A stretch of 11,042 nt of DNA from Hyphomonadaceae bacterium. GTDB lineage: Bacteria; Pseudomonadota; Alphaproteobacteria; Caulobacterales; Hyphomonadaceae. The DNA lies in the NCBI GenBank assembly GCA_030696545.1, contig JAUYSA010000491.1:1-11042 (forward strand), given 5' to 3'. The position numbers were made by a program, and so were the translations under genes. The notes beneath the pieces are model-generated. The model was not told the DNA's origin and ran no database searches. It saw only the letters and a list, made by a program, of their open reading frames with translations. Positions 1 through 6,173 of this stretch are shown here, piece by piece; within the stretch, counting starts at the first letter, position 1, and every line of letters starts with the position of its first letter.

Positions 1-238
1 CGGCAAGCCGGGCCTTGCCGAGCAGACGCTGCGGCAGGCGATCGCCCTGCCCGGTGCCGACAGCCGCGTGACCCAGAACCTCGTCGTTGTCCTTGGCATC
101 CAGGGCAAGTTCGAGGAAGCCGAGAAGATCGCCGGCCCCGACATGCCCAAGGCGCTGATGGAGTCGAACCGCGAATACTTCCGCGCGATGCTGAACCCGT
201 CGCGCAAGTGGGAAACCCTGCGTGGGACGCAGAACTGA
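1..238 (+). CDS. TPR-repeat protein, TadD-like (C-terminal fragment)
   Basis: The reading frame enters from the left edge (first full codon at base 2) and stops at TGA 236-238, giving the last 78 residues. The fragment reads as one helix-turn-helix TPR-like unit (segments TLRQAIALPGADSRVTQN and LVVVLGIQGKFEEAEKIAG) followed by a short tail with EYFRAMLNPSRKWETLRG. An 'ALPGADSRV.QNL..VLG.QG.F.EAE' unit before a short tail is what I associate with TadD, the TPR pilotin-like protein of Flp/Tad pilus secretion in alphaproteobacteria. That assignment comes from family memory, and only the C-terminus is visible. No other tad gene lies in the window, so context cannot confirm it. A generic TPR protein is the alternative. 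Confidence 0.7.
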   Translation, partial: GKPGLAEQTLRQAIALPGADSRVTQNLVVVLGIQGKFEEAEKIAGPDMPKALMESNREYFRAMLNPSRKWETLRGTQN

Positions 239-252
239 TCCCATCGGCAGAA

Positions 253-270
253 CGCGTCCGAACGGATGCG
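253..270 (+). terminator. weak stem-loop after the TPR gene, possible terminator
   Basis: Bases 253-260 can pair with 263-270 (seven Watson-Crick pairs plus one G-T, around an AA turn), 15 nt after the stop at 238. No T-run follows; the next bases are CCCTAAAG. It may only be an mRNA 3'-end stabiliser or chance pairing. Confidence 0.2.
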
Positions 271-367
271 CCCTAAAGTAAATTAATGCAGGCGTTTCTG
301 CGCACGTGATGGCTCGCCAGTGCGCGCGGTCTCGGTTATGCGTCTCTCCAAGGCCATGGAGGGACTT

Positions 368-2338
368 ATGCGCGCTTTTAGGGCGGGTTTTGCAGCGCTT
401 GCATTCGGAGCGGCATTCGCCGCCGGATGCAGCCAACAAGGTTCGGGCGCGCTTGGCGCACTCGACGTCGACGCGAAGTCGGTGGAGGCGTTCGCGACCA
501 AACTCGCGGGCGAGACGTTCAAGGGCAAGGCCACGGCGGCAGCTGATATCGCCGGCCTGCGCGATGCGCTTCCGAAAGATGTCGCCATCACCTGGGGCAA
601 TCTCTCGTTCGACGCCGCTTCGGGCTCGACCCTGCTCACCGACGTCAAACTGACGCCGAAAGACATGCCGCAGGTTGGTCTCGGCATTCAGGAACTGCGC
701 CTGTTCGATTTCGACGCCGAGTTCGCCAAGGCGCGGATCGCCGGCCAGCGCCTCACCGAAACCGCTCCCCTCGCCAGCCGCATCGACGCCAAGGGCGTTT
801 CGCTGTTCGGCATGGCGGCGATGCTGAACGCGATGACGGGCGTCCCCGCTGATACGGATGTCGCCATTCCCGCTGACCCGGCTGACCCCACACTCCCGGC
901 CGATGCTTCCGATCCGGCGGACATGCCTTCTGACACTGAGCCCTTCGATTTTGACGAGTCGATGTTCGCCACGAACTGGGAGCGCTATGACCTCACCTTC
1001 GGCCGCGTGATCCTGAACGACATCGTCCTGCGCCCGTTTGAGGTCGCGGCTCCCGCAGCTACTGCTGCGGCGCCTGCCCCCGACCCCTACGGCCTTGCCG
1101 GCCCGGGCGGCGAGTTCGTCCAGCAGTACATCGGCATCTTCCGTTCGTTTGGTATCGACACCTTCGCCAGCTACGACATGAAGGCCGATCTCGGCATGAC
1201 GCAGATGGGCCAGACAATGTCGGCCACGTTCGGCGCGAAGTCGATGGCGACACGCGGCTGGCGCGGCGGTGACTTCGACGCCAGCTACGCCCGTGACATG
1301 ACGTACGCGATCGACATGGGCGCGAGCGACTTCATGCAGACGCCGGCGATCAACTTCCAGTACTCGGTCGATTATCTCGGCATGGAAGACCTGCGCTTCG
1401 ACAAGCTCTACGGCTACATCGCCAAGGGCGTCGCCCCGCCGCGCACCGAGACCGATATCGTCAGCTTCGGCAGCTATATTTTCGAGAACCAGAAGCTGAA
1501 CGTGGCCGGCAAGGAACTGATGTCGATCGGCGAATCCACGCTGGATGCGCGCGAATTTCATTGGTTCATCCCGACCAAGATCACCGGCACGGCCAAGAAC
1601 GCAGTCTTCGACATCGCTGCGATGATGGACATGGCCGAAGCCGCCACCGGCGCCTACATGCCCGACCCGTCCGATCCGGACGCGCAGTTTGCCCCGGCGA
1701 TGCCGGACATGACGGCGATCAAGGCCGCGCTCGAGAAGAATGGTTTCGCCAAGCCCAACCTGAATTTCAACTTCGGCTGGAACTGGAACGCGACTTCCGG
1801 CGACGCGAAGGTTGACCTCGGCTTCGGCGGCGAAAAGCTGATGCAGTTCACCACCAAGTATGAAGGCGGCTTCCCGAGCTTTAAGGCGGTGTCGGACCTG
1901 ATCCCGGAAGATCCGATGCAGACCGACGACATGGCGATCGCCAAGGTGTTCGACGAAAAGTCGACGCTGAAGCTGGTCGACATCAACGTCGTCGACAGCG
2001 GCGGCCTCGACAAGATGTTCAACCTGATGGCGGACCTCGCGCCGATCATGGCGGCGGGCGATCCTTCGGGCGTGAATCCGATGGAAGGCCAGACCGGCGA
2101 GTCCCTGCGTCAGATGGCGGGCGGTATGCTCACCATGCTCGGCGCAACGCCTGATTTCGCGCCCTACATCAACCCGCTCTCGAACTTCATCATGCAGGGC
2201 GGCAAGCTGCACATCGGCCTCAAGCCGGCGCAGCCGATGACGTTCACGGCGCTGAGCGAGAGCCTGATGGGAACGACAATGGCGGACCCGGCGGCCCAAC
2301 TGAAGCAGCTCGGCCTCAAGGTCGAACACAGCAAGTAG
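368..2338 (+). CDS. large lipoprotein of unknown function
   Basis: I do not recognise this family by name. The frame is open from GTG 320, but ATG 368 is the better start: GGAGGG lies 4 nt upstream, and starting here yields a textbook lipoprotein signal (MRAFR, hydrophobic Ala/Phe core, then AAGC with the lipidated Cys at residue 21). The product is 656 residues. After the signal come a globular stretch, an Asp/Pro/Ala-rich linker (about residues 158-199, with ADPADP-type units), a second Ala/Pro linker (about 226-241), then a long region of alternating polar and hydrophobic residues rich in Phe, Asp and Met that looks mostly beta-stranded. The C-terminus has a 'GGKLHIGLKPAQPMTFTAL' strand pattern and a P..QLKQLGLKVEH end. 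This recalls DUF945/DUF2125/AsmA-type periplasmic proteins, but that is only a guess. It is probably anchored in the outer or inner membrane. gluQ follows after 20 nt. Confidence 0.85.
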   Translation: MRAFRAGFAALAFGAAFAAGCSQQGSGALGALDVDAKSVEAFATKLAGETFKGKATAAADIAGLRDALPKDVAITWGNLSFDAASGSTLLTDVKLTPKDMPQVGLGIQELRLFDFDAEFAKARIAGQRLTETAPLASRIDAKGVSLFGMAAMLNAMTGVPADTDVAIPADPADPTLPADASDPADMPSDTEPFDFDESMFATNWERYDLTFGRVILNDIVLRPFEVAAPAATAAAPAPDPYGLAGPGGEFVQQYIGIFRSFGIDTFASYDMKADLGMTQMGQTMSATFGAKSMATRGWRGGDFDASYARDMTYAIDMGASDFMQTPAINFQYSVDYLGMEDLRFDKLYGYIAKGVAPPRTETDIVSFGSYIFENQKLNVAGKELMSIGESTLDAREFHWFIPTKITGTAKNAVFDIAAMMDMAEAATGAYMPDPSDPDAQFAPAMPDMTAIKAALEKNGFAKPNLNFNFGWNWNATSGDAKVDLGFGGEKLMQFTTKYEGGFPSFKAVSDLIPEDPMQTDDMAIAKVFDEKSTLKLVDINVVDSGGLDKMFNLMADLAPIMAAGDPSGVNPMEGQTGESLRQMAGGMLTMLGATPDFAPYINPLSNFIMQGGKLHIGLKPAQPMTFTALSESLMGTTMADPAAQLKQLGLKVEHSK

Positions 2339-2347
2339 TCCAGGCCC

Positions 2348-2389
2348 GGCTGGGCGCAATGAGCTTTTCAACGCGATTTGCGCCCAGCC
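2348..2389 (+). promoter_or_regulatory. 12-bp perfect hairpin enclosing the gluQ start codon
   Basis: Arm 2348-2359 (GGCTGGGCGCAA) is the exact reverse complement of 2378-2389 (TTGCGCCCAGCC), with an 18-nt loop. The A of the gluQ ATG (2359) is the last base of the left arm. The right arm encodes part of the FAPSP signature. No Shine-Dalgarno lies at normal spacing. The stem could limit free initiation and make gluQ depend on ribosomes finishing the lipoprotein gene at 2338. Confidence 0.5.
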
Positions 2390-3231
2390 CGACCGGCCTT
2401 CTCCATCTCGGTCATGCCTATTCAGCGATACTCGCGCACGATTCCGCGCGGGCTGTGGGCGGGCGTTTCCAGCTGCGCATCGAGGATATCGACGCGACGC
2501 GCTGCCGGCCGGAATTCGAAGCCGCGCTTTACGAAGATCTCGCCTGGCTTGGCCTTCGCTGGCCCGAGCCGGTTCGCCGACAATCGCAGCATCTGGAAGA
2601 ATACGCTGCAGCGCTCGAGACATTGCGCCAGCTTGGCGTGGTCTATCGCTGCTTTCTGACACGCAGGGAAATTGCAGCGTCATCGTTGTCTGCGCCGCAT
2701 GAGCCGGGCGAAGGACCTGACGGGATAATATACACAGGGCCGCAACACCCGATGAGCGCCGACGAGGAAGAGGCGCGCATGGCACGCGGCGAATCTTTCG
2801 CGTGGCGGCTTTCGATAAAATACTCACAGGACCTGCTAGGCGAAGATTTCGCGCGGCTGGTTTTTGTAGAGCGCGATGACGGATCGAATACGGAACGCGA
2901 GATAACAGCGCGTCCAGAATTGCTCGGCGATGTGATTCTCGGCCGCAAGGATACGCCGACGAGTTACCACCTCTCAGTCGTACATGATGATGCACTCCAG
3001 GGGATAACCCAGGTGATTCGCGGCGAGGATCTTCGCGCGTCGACGCATATTCATGTGCTGCTCCAAAGACTCTTGCGACTGCCAACGCCGGTTTACCGGC
3101 ATCATCGCTTGCTGACCGGCCCGGACGGTAAGCGCTATGCGAAGCGTGATCGCTCGCTGACCCTTGCGGCCCTGCGCGAGGCGGGCGTATCTGCCGCCGA
3201 TATTCGCTCCCGCATCGGATTGCCTGTTTGA
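2359..3231 (+). CDS. gluQ: glutamyl-Q tRNA(Asp) synthetase
   Basis: This GluRS paralogue lacks the anticodon-binding half. It activates glutamate and attaches it to the queuosine base at position 34 of tRNA-Asp in the cytoplasm. The 290-residue length fits the family (full GluRS is about 470). Visible motifs: FAPSPTG at 7-13, HLGH (the HIGH signature) at 16-19, RIEDID at 40-45, a conserved block with SYHL and VVHDD around 198-225 ending in RGEDL, and a degenerate KMSKS loop GKRYAKRD at 257-264. The family's zinc site usually starts with CxC; here it reads C98-F-L100, and the protein has no later cysteine, so the site looks lost. ATG 2359 is supported by its closeness to FAPSPTG. The DNA has more A/T-ending codons (for example around 2720-2740 and 2815-2830) than its neighbours, suggesting low expression or a different history. 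It overlaps the downstream permease by 4 nt. Confidence 0.93.
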   Translation: MSFSTRFAPSPTGLLHLGHAYSAILAHDSARAVGGRFQLRIEDIDATRCRPEFEAALYEDLAWLGLRWPEPVRRQSQHLEEYAAALETLRQLGVVYRCFLTRREIAASSLSAPHEPGEGPDGIIYTGPQHPMSADEEEARMARGESFAWRLSIKYSQDLLGEDFARLVFVERDDGSNTEREITARPELLGDVILGRKDTPTSYHLSVVHDDALQGITQVIRGEDLRASTHIHVLLQRLLRLPTPVYRHHRLLTGPDGKRYAKRDRSLTLAALREAGVSAADIRSRIGLPV

Positions 3232-4094
3232 CAGCGCCCGCCGCCACGCCAACCGCCACGTGGATCGGCCCTGCCATGATGATCGGCGGCGCCATCGCGA
3301 TCGGCTTCGCGCCGATCGGGCTGCGGCTTTCCGAATTCGGACCACAGGCAACGGCGTTCTGGCGCTTCCTGTTTGCGCTGCCGATGATCGCCATCGTCAT
3401 ATATGCGGGCGGCGGAAAACTTGGGCGGCCGTCCCTGATGGCGCTGGCGGCAGGCACGTTCTTCGGCCTCGACATAACTTTCTGGCACGCCTCACTCGTG
3501 ATGACGTCGGTGGCGAACGCGACCTTCCTTGTGAACCTGGGGAACGCAGCGGTGGGGCTGGTCGCCTGGGTCGTGCTGAAGGAGCGGCCGACGAATGTGT
3601 GGCTGCTGGCTTTGGCCATTGCCCTGCTCGGCGCTTTCTTACTGTCGCAGGGCGCGGCGGCGGGGAATTCGGGGGCGCTGGCTGGCGATCTTCTCGCCTT
3701 GCTCGCCGCCGTCATGGTTGGCCTCTACCTGTTCTTCGCCAAGCTGGCCCGGCGCACCGAAACCGCGATGCAGGTGCTGTTCTGGTCGACGGCCGCAACG
3801 CTGGCCGTGTCGGCGATTGCATCGGGCGTTCGCAATGAAGCGCTGATACCGCCGGACCCGACCTGGTTCGTCTGGCCGCTGGCATTGGCCGTTGTGGCGC
3901 ATGTGATCGGACAGGGCCTGATTGTGGCGGGCGTGGGCCGGACACCAGCAGCGCTGGCGGGGTTGCTGCTTTTGATACAGCCGGTGACGGGGGCGATGAT
4001 CGCCTGGCCGTTGTTTGGCGAGAGCCTGACGCAGGTGCAATTGGCCGGATGCGCGCTGGTTCTGTGCGGCGTATGGCTTGCAGGGCGGCGTTGA
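3228..4094 (+). CDS. EamA/DMT-family permease
   Basis: This 288-residue inner-membrane protein fits the drug/metabolite transporter superfamily, with two tandem EamA repeats of about five helices each (roughly 14-140 and 150-286). Signs are the first helix with GGAIAIGFAPIGLR, the WRFLFALPM segment, a repeat-1 ending VLKERPTNVWLLALAIALLGAFLL-like block, and the matching repeat-2 end FGESLTQVQLAGCALVLCG. Substrate cannot be told from sequence; relatives export amino acids, metabolites or drugs. The start taken is TTG 3228, whose TTGA overlaps the gluQ stop, the usual geometry of translational coupling. ATG 3276 (residue 17) is the alternative and would remove only a polar Ala/Pro/Thr lead-in. 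It is the last gene of the lipoprotein-gluQ-permease block, and 55 nt separate it from the most upstream marR start. Confidence 0.9.
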   Translation: MTAPAATPTATWIGPAMMIGGAIAIGFAPIGLRLSEFGPQATAFWRFLFALPMIAIVIYAGGGKLGRPSLMALAAGTFFGLDITFWHASLVMTSVANATFLVNLGNAAVGLVAWVVLKERPTNVWLLALAIALLGAFLLSQGAAAGNSGALAGDLLALLAAVMVGLYLFFAKLARRTETAMQVLFWSTAATLAVSAIASGVRNEALIPPDPTWFVWPLALAVVAHVIGQGLIVAGVGRTPAALAGLLLLIQPVTGAMIAWPLFGESLTQVQLAGCALVLCGVWLAGRR

Positions 4095-4121
4095 CCGGTA
4101 AGCCGGGCCCCGTTACGCCTT

Positions 4122-4139
4122 CAATCGGGATCAGGATTG
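4122..4139 (+). promoter_or_regulatory. short inverted repeat upstream of marR, possible operator
   Basis: CAATC (4122-4126) and GATTG (4135-4139) form a dyad with an 8-nt centre, ending 10 nt before ATG 4150. MarR proteins bind palindromes of about 16-20 bp and often repress themselves, so an operator is possible. Arms of five bases are easily found by chance. Confidence 0.22.
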
Positions 4140-4149
4140 CCGCAAGGCA

Positions 4150-4698
4150 ATGTCGGACAGTTTTGGTATGCCGGACCAGCTCGCTTCGCGAAAGGGCGGC
4201 ACGGTTGAATCCGTGGCTGCGGCCGCGTCTGCCGGGGCGCCGACCGGGTCGGCGATGTCGACCGACTCCTGCATTCTTCGCCATGTTGCCCGCGCCTCGC
4301 GGGCTGTTGTGGCGGCTTATGATCCTGCGCTCGCGCCCTTCGGGCTGACGGGCCACCAGTTCAACCTGATGATGACCCTGGGCAATACAGGCCCGATGAC
4401 TGTCGGCGCACTCGCTGAAACTCTGGGCATGGACGCTTCGGGCGTGCCCCGCGCGATCCGGCCGCTTTCGGATCAAGACTTCATCGCGGTGGAGCGTGGA
4501 GCCGACCGGCGGCAGCGCGTGTTGAGCCTGACGCCGATGGGGCGCTCGAAGCTCGACAAGGCTACACCGGCATGGACGAAGGTGCAGGCCGAACTGGTCG
4601 AGGCCATCGGCGCGAACCGCTGGGTCTCGCTGATGAGCGAACTGCGCACCGTGCGCAAAGCCGCCGCTGCGTGCTCGACCCGCAAGGGCGACACCTAG
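4150..4698 (+). CDS. MarR-family transcriptional regulator
   Basis: This is a winged helix-turn-helix DNA-binding protein, normally a homodimer acting as a ligand- or redox-responsive repressor. Numbering from ATG 4150 (182 aa): N-terminal dimer helix CILRHVARASRAVVAAYD at 41-58; LTGHQFNLMMTL at 66-77; the MTVGALAETLGMDASGVPRAI helix-turn-helix segment at about 83-103; a charged wing (ERGADRRQR, then VLSLTPMGR) at 115-132; then a C-terminal dimer helix. The first 35 residues are Ala/Gly/Ser-rich and precede the usual MarR start. ATG 4255 (residue 36, MSTDSC) would give a standard 147-residue MarR, so the true start is undecided. Cys41 is near the position of the OhrR sensor cysteine but about two residues out of register. 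The stop TAG shares CTAG with the stop of convergent csaA. Its target may be the permease upstream or itself (inference). Confidence 0.88.
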   Translation: MSDSFGMPDQLASRKGGTVESVAAAASAGAPTGSAMSTDSCILRHVARASRAVVAAYDPALAPFGLTGHQFNLMMTLGNTGPMTVGALAETLGMDASGVPRAIRPLSDQDFIAVERGADRRQRVLSLTPMGRSKLDKATPAWTKVQAELVEAIGANRWVSLMSELRTVRKAAAACSTRKGDT

Positions 4699-5036
4699 AA
4701 CATCCGCCCTCCGATCGGCGTTTCGAGATCCGGCGTGATCAGCACGACTTCGCCCCGCTCGTCCGGCACGCCGAGCGTCAGCACTTCCGACATGAATTTG
4801 CCGATCTGGCGCGGCGGGAAATTCACGACGGCGAGGATGCGTTTGCCGACGAGCGTTTCAGGCGCGTAGTACTTCGTGATCTGCGCGGAGGATTTCTTCT
4901 CGCCGATCTCCGGTCCGAAATCGATACGCAGCTTGATCGCCGGCTTGCGTGCTTCCGGGAAAGTCTCGGCCGCGACGATCACGCCGACGCGGATGTCGAC
5001 TTTGAGAAAATCGTCGAAGGTGATCTGCGCGCTCAT
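4695..5036 (-). CDS. csaA: CsaA, tRNA-binding-domain (OB-fold) protein
   Basis: CsaA is a small homodimeric OB-fold protein of the tRNA-binding-domain family, described as a chaperone-like and export-related factor in Bacillus and able to bind tRNA. The 113-residue product matches family length (about 110) from end to end: FLKVDIRVG at 10-18, the FPEARKPAIKL stretch at 26-36, SSAQIT at 49-54, NFPPRQIGKFMSEVLTLG at 72-89 and the PDLETPIGGRMF end. ATG 5036 is chosen because the family starts just before FDDFLKVDIRVG; the longer frame to 5087 runs back into the upstream gene. It begins 4 nt after the stop of the 94-residue gene, with a weak GGAA inside that gene's last codons, so it is the third gene of the acetyltransferase operon. 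Confidence 0.92.
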   Translation of the reverse strand: MSAQITFDDFLKVDIRVGVIVAAETFPEARKPAIKLRIDFGPEIGEKKSSAQITKYYAPETLVGKRILAVVNFPPRQIGKFMSEVLTLGVPDERGEVVLITPDLETPIGGRMF

Positions 5037-5040
5037 GCAG

Positions 5041-5325
5041 CTATTTCCAGGTGAAGGTGAAAATGAAGGCGAGCGCGCTGCGCGCATCGGCCGACAGCCA
5101 CGGGTATTTTTCGCGGTGCATCGCGGCCATCCGCGAGAGCCCGTCTTCCATTGTGTCGCGTGACCAGTCCATCGGCTGGTTGATCGACTCTTCGATGATG
5201 TGACGCGCCGTGTCGTAAACCGCGCGTCCGTGCTTCGCGACGATCTTCGCTTCCATGTCCATGAGCCGGTTTGAACTCATGTGCTCGGACAGCGCGCTGG
5301 AAATGGCGATCTGCTCGGGCGTCAT
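5041..5325 (-). CDS. small uncharacterised protein (94 aa)
   Basis: I do not recognise this family. It is 94 residues, starting MTPEQIAISSALSEHMSSNR and ending in an aromatic ALAFIFTFTWK tail. Most of it looks helical, with conserved-looking segments: MDMEAKIVAKHGRAVYDTARHIIEESI (about 22-48), INQPMDWSRDTMEDGLSRM (48-66) and REKYPWLSADARSAL (71-85). There is no signal peptide and no convincing membrane segment, so it is probably cytosolic. It is believed real because its ATG overlaps the acetyltransferase TGA as ATGA (5322-5325) and csaA starts 4 nt after its stop, so it is tightly packed in an operon. Longer in-frame translation up to 6252 is spurious, running antisense and out of frame through the acetyltransferase and a repeat. 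Confidence 0.78.
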   Translation of the reverse strand: MTPEQIAISSALSEHMSSNRLMDMEAKIVAKHGRAVYDTARHIIEESINQPMDWSRDTMEDGLSRMAAMHREKYPWLSADARSALAFIFTFTWK

Positions 5326-5912
5326 CTTGCGAGGGCCTCGAGGCGCGCATCGAGGCCCTCGCGGATGGCAGGCCATTCTTGCGCGATGACGCTGAACCAG
5401 GCGGTGTCGCGCAGGCGGCCGTCGGGGCGGATCATGTGGGCGCGGTGGATGCCTTCGAATTTTGCGCCGAAGCGTTCCATTGCCAGTCGCGAGCGCTGGT
5501 TGCGGGCGTCGGCTTTCAGTTCGATGCGGTTGAGGCCGAGCGTTTCGAAGCCGTGGGCGAGCAACATGCGCTTGCAGGATGGGTTCACTGGGCCGGCCCA
5601 GACGCGCCTGGCATACCAGGTCCAGCCGATCTCGACGCGTTTGTGCACGGGGACGTGGGCGAGATAGCTGGTGGAGCCGGCATAGGTGTTCGACGCCTTG
5701 TCGAACACGGCCCAGGTGAGGTCGGCGCCTTTTGCGATTTCGGTGAGGCGGTGGTCGATCCATGAATCGAAATTCGTGTTGTCGAGATTGACGTTGGCGA
5801 AGCGCCACAGGTCGGGGTCGTCGCCTGCTTCGCGGAGCGGATCGCGATGGTGCTCTTCGAGCGGATCGAGGCGGACGAAGGCGTTTTCGAGGGTGACGGG
5901 CGCGAGGATCAT
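5322..5912 (-). CDS. GNAT-family N-acetyltransferase (RimJ/RimL type)
   Basis: The 196-residue product has the GNAT fold, which transfers acetyl from acetyl-CoA to an amine. It matches the RimJ/RimL-like branch: an opening strand with LENAFVRLDPLEEHH (8-22), the WAVFDKASNTYAGSTSYL strand pair (67-84), EIGWTWYARRVWAGPVNPSCK (94-114; the acetyl-CoA binding segment and following helix), the AHGFETLGLNRIELKADARNQRS strand-helix (119-141) and the typical AMERFGAKFEGIHRAHMIRPDGRLRDT ending (144-170). The substrate (ribosomal protein N-terminus, antibiotic or other) cannot be read from sequence. ATG 5912 lies just before the first strand. No clear Shine-Dalgarno precedes it (CCACCGCC). It is the first gene of a three-gene - strand operon with the 94-residue gene and csaA. 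Confidence 0.92.
   Translation of the reverse strand: MILAPVTLENAFVRLDPLEEHHRDPLREAGDDPDLWRFANVNLDNTNFDSWIDHRLTEIAKGADLTWAVFDKASNTYAGSTSYLAHVPVHKRVEIGWTWYARRVWAGPVNPSCKRMLLAHGFETLGLNRIELKADARNQRSRLAMERFGAKFEGIHRAHMIRPDGRLRDTAWFSVIAQEWPAIREGLDARLEALAR
5329..5362 (-). promoter_or_regulatory. 12-bp perfect hairpin covering the ribosome binding site of the 94-aa gene
   Basis: 5329-5340 (GCGAGGGCCTCG) is the exact reverse complement of 5351-5362, with a 10-nt loop. On the - strand message its 3' arm ends 3 nt before the ATG at 5325 and contains the GAGG that would act as Shine-Dalgarno. Because the acetyltransferase ORF runs through the hairpin and stops on the overlapping ATGA, translating ribosomes would melt it. 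That is the expected layout for coupled translation. Confidence 0.5.
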
Positions 5913-6004
5913 GGCGGTGGTTTAGCGTGAGTGGTGGGGGATGAGTAGTGGTGAGCCGGCGTGTGAGCGCGAGCATATCTCCTGTCGTTCTTCCGCTTTC
6001 TCCA

Positions 6005-6102
6005 CCGTGTTCCCCGCGAAGGCGGGGATCCAGCTTCTTTGTTGAGTGAGTCTGGATCCCCGCCTTCGCGGGGAACGCGGACAACAAGTTGTCCGCTTCC
6101 AG
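6005..6102. repeat. two-hairpin intergenic repeat, copy 1
   Basis: A perfect 25-bp inverted repeat (6009-6033 with 6052-6076), extendable to 6005/6080 with one mismatch, encloses an 18-nt loop. A second perfect hairpin follows at once (6077-6085 with 6088-6096, AA loop), then TTCCAG. The same arrangement recurs at 6945-7040 in the same orientation. Arms of the TTCCCCGCGAAGGCGGGGATCC type are widespread in alphaproteobacterial intergenic DNA (recollection, not a search). Spurious translation of it gives PAKAGIQ and DPRLRG peptides. Confidence 0.9.
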
Positions 6103-6130
6103 GTCTGGGCTTGGCGCGCAGGTTCGCGAT

Positions 6131-6148
6131 CCCGCAGGCGGCTGCGGG
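6131..6148. other. 7-bp hairpin downstream of the orphan gene
   Basis: CCCGCAG (6131-6137) pairs perfectly with CTGCGGG (6142-6148) around GCGG. It lies about 26 nt after the stop of the - strand 208-residue gene. No T-run follows on either strand, so terminator function is doubtful. Confidence 0.3.
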
Positions 6149-6173
6149 TCGGGCGGATGGCGGTGCTGATGGC

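Noticed and set aside
286..309. Seven-codon ORF upstream of the lipoprotein gene
   Set aside because: Too short, with no amino-acid run, no partner structures and no ribosome site.
4270..4275. MarR Cys41 as an OhrR-type peroxide sensor
   Set aside because: The Cys is about two residues off the OhrR position relative to the following ASR motif, and no ohr gene is nearby.
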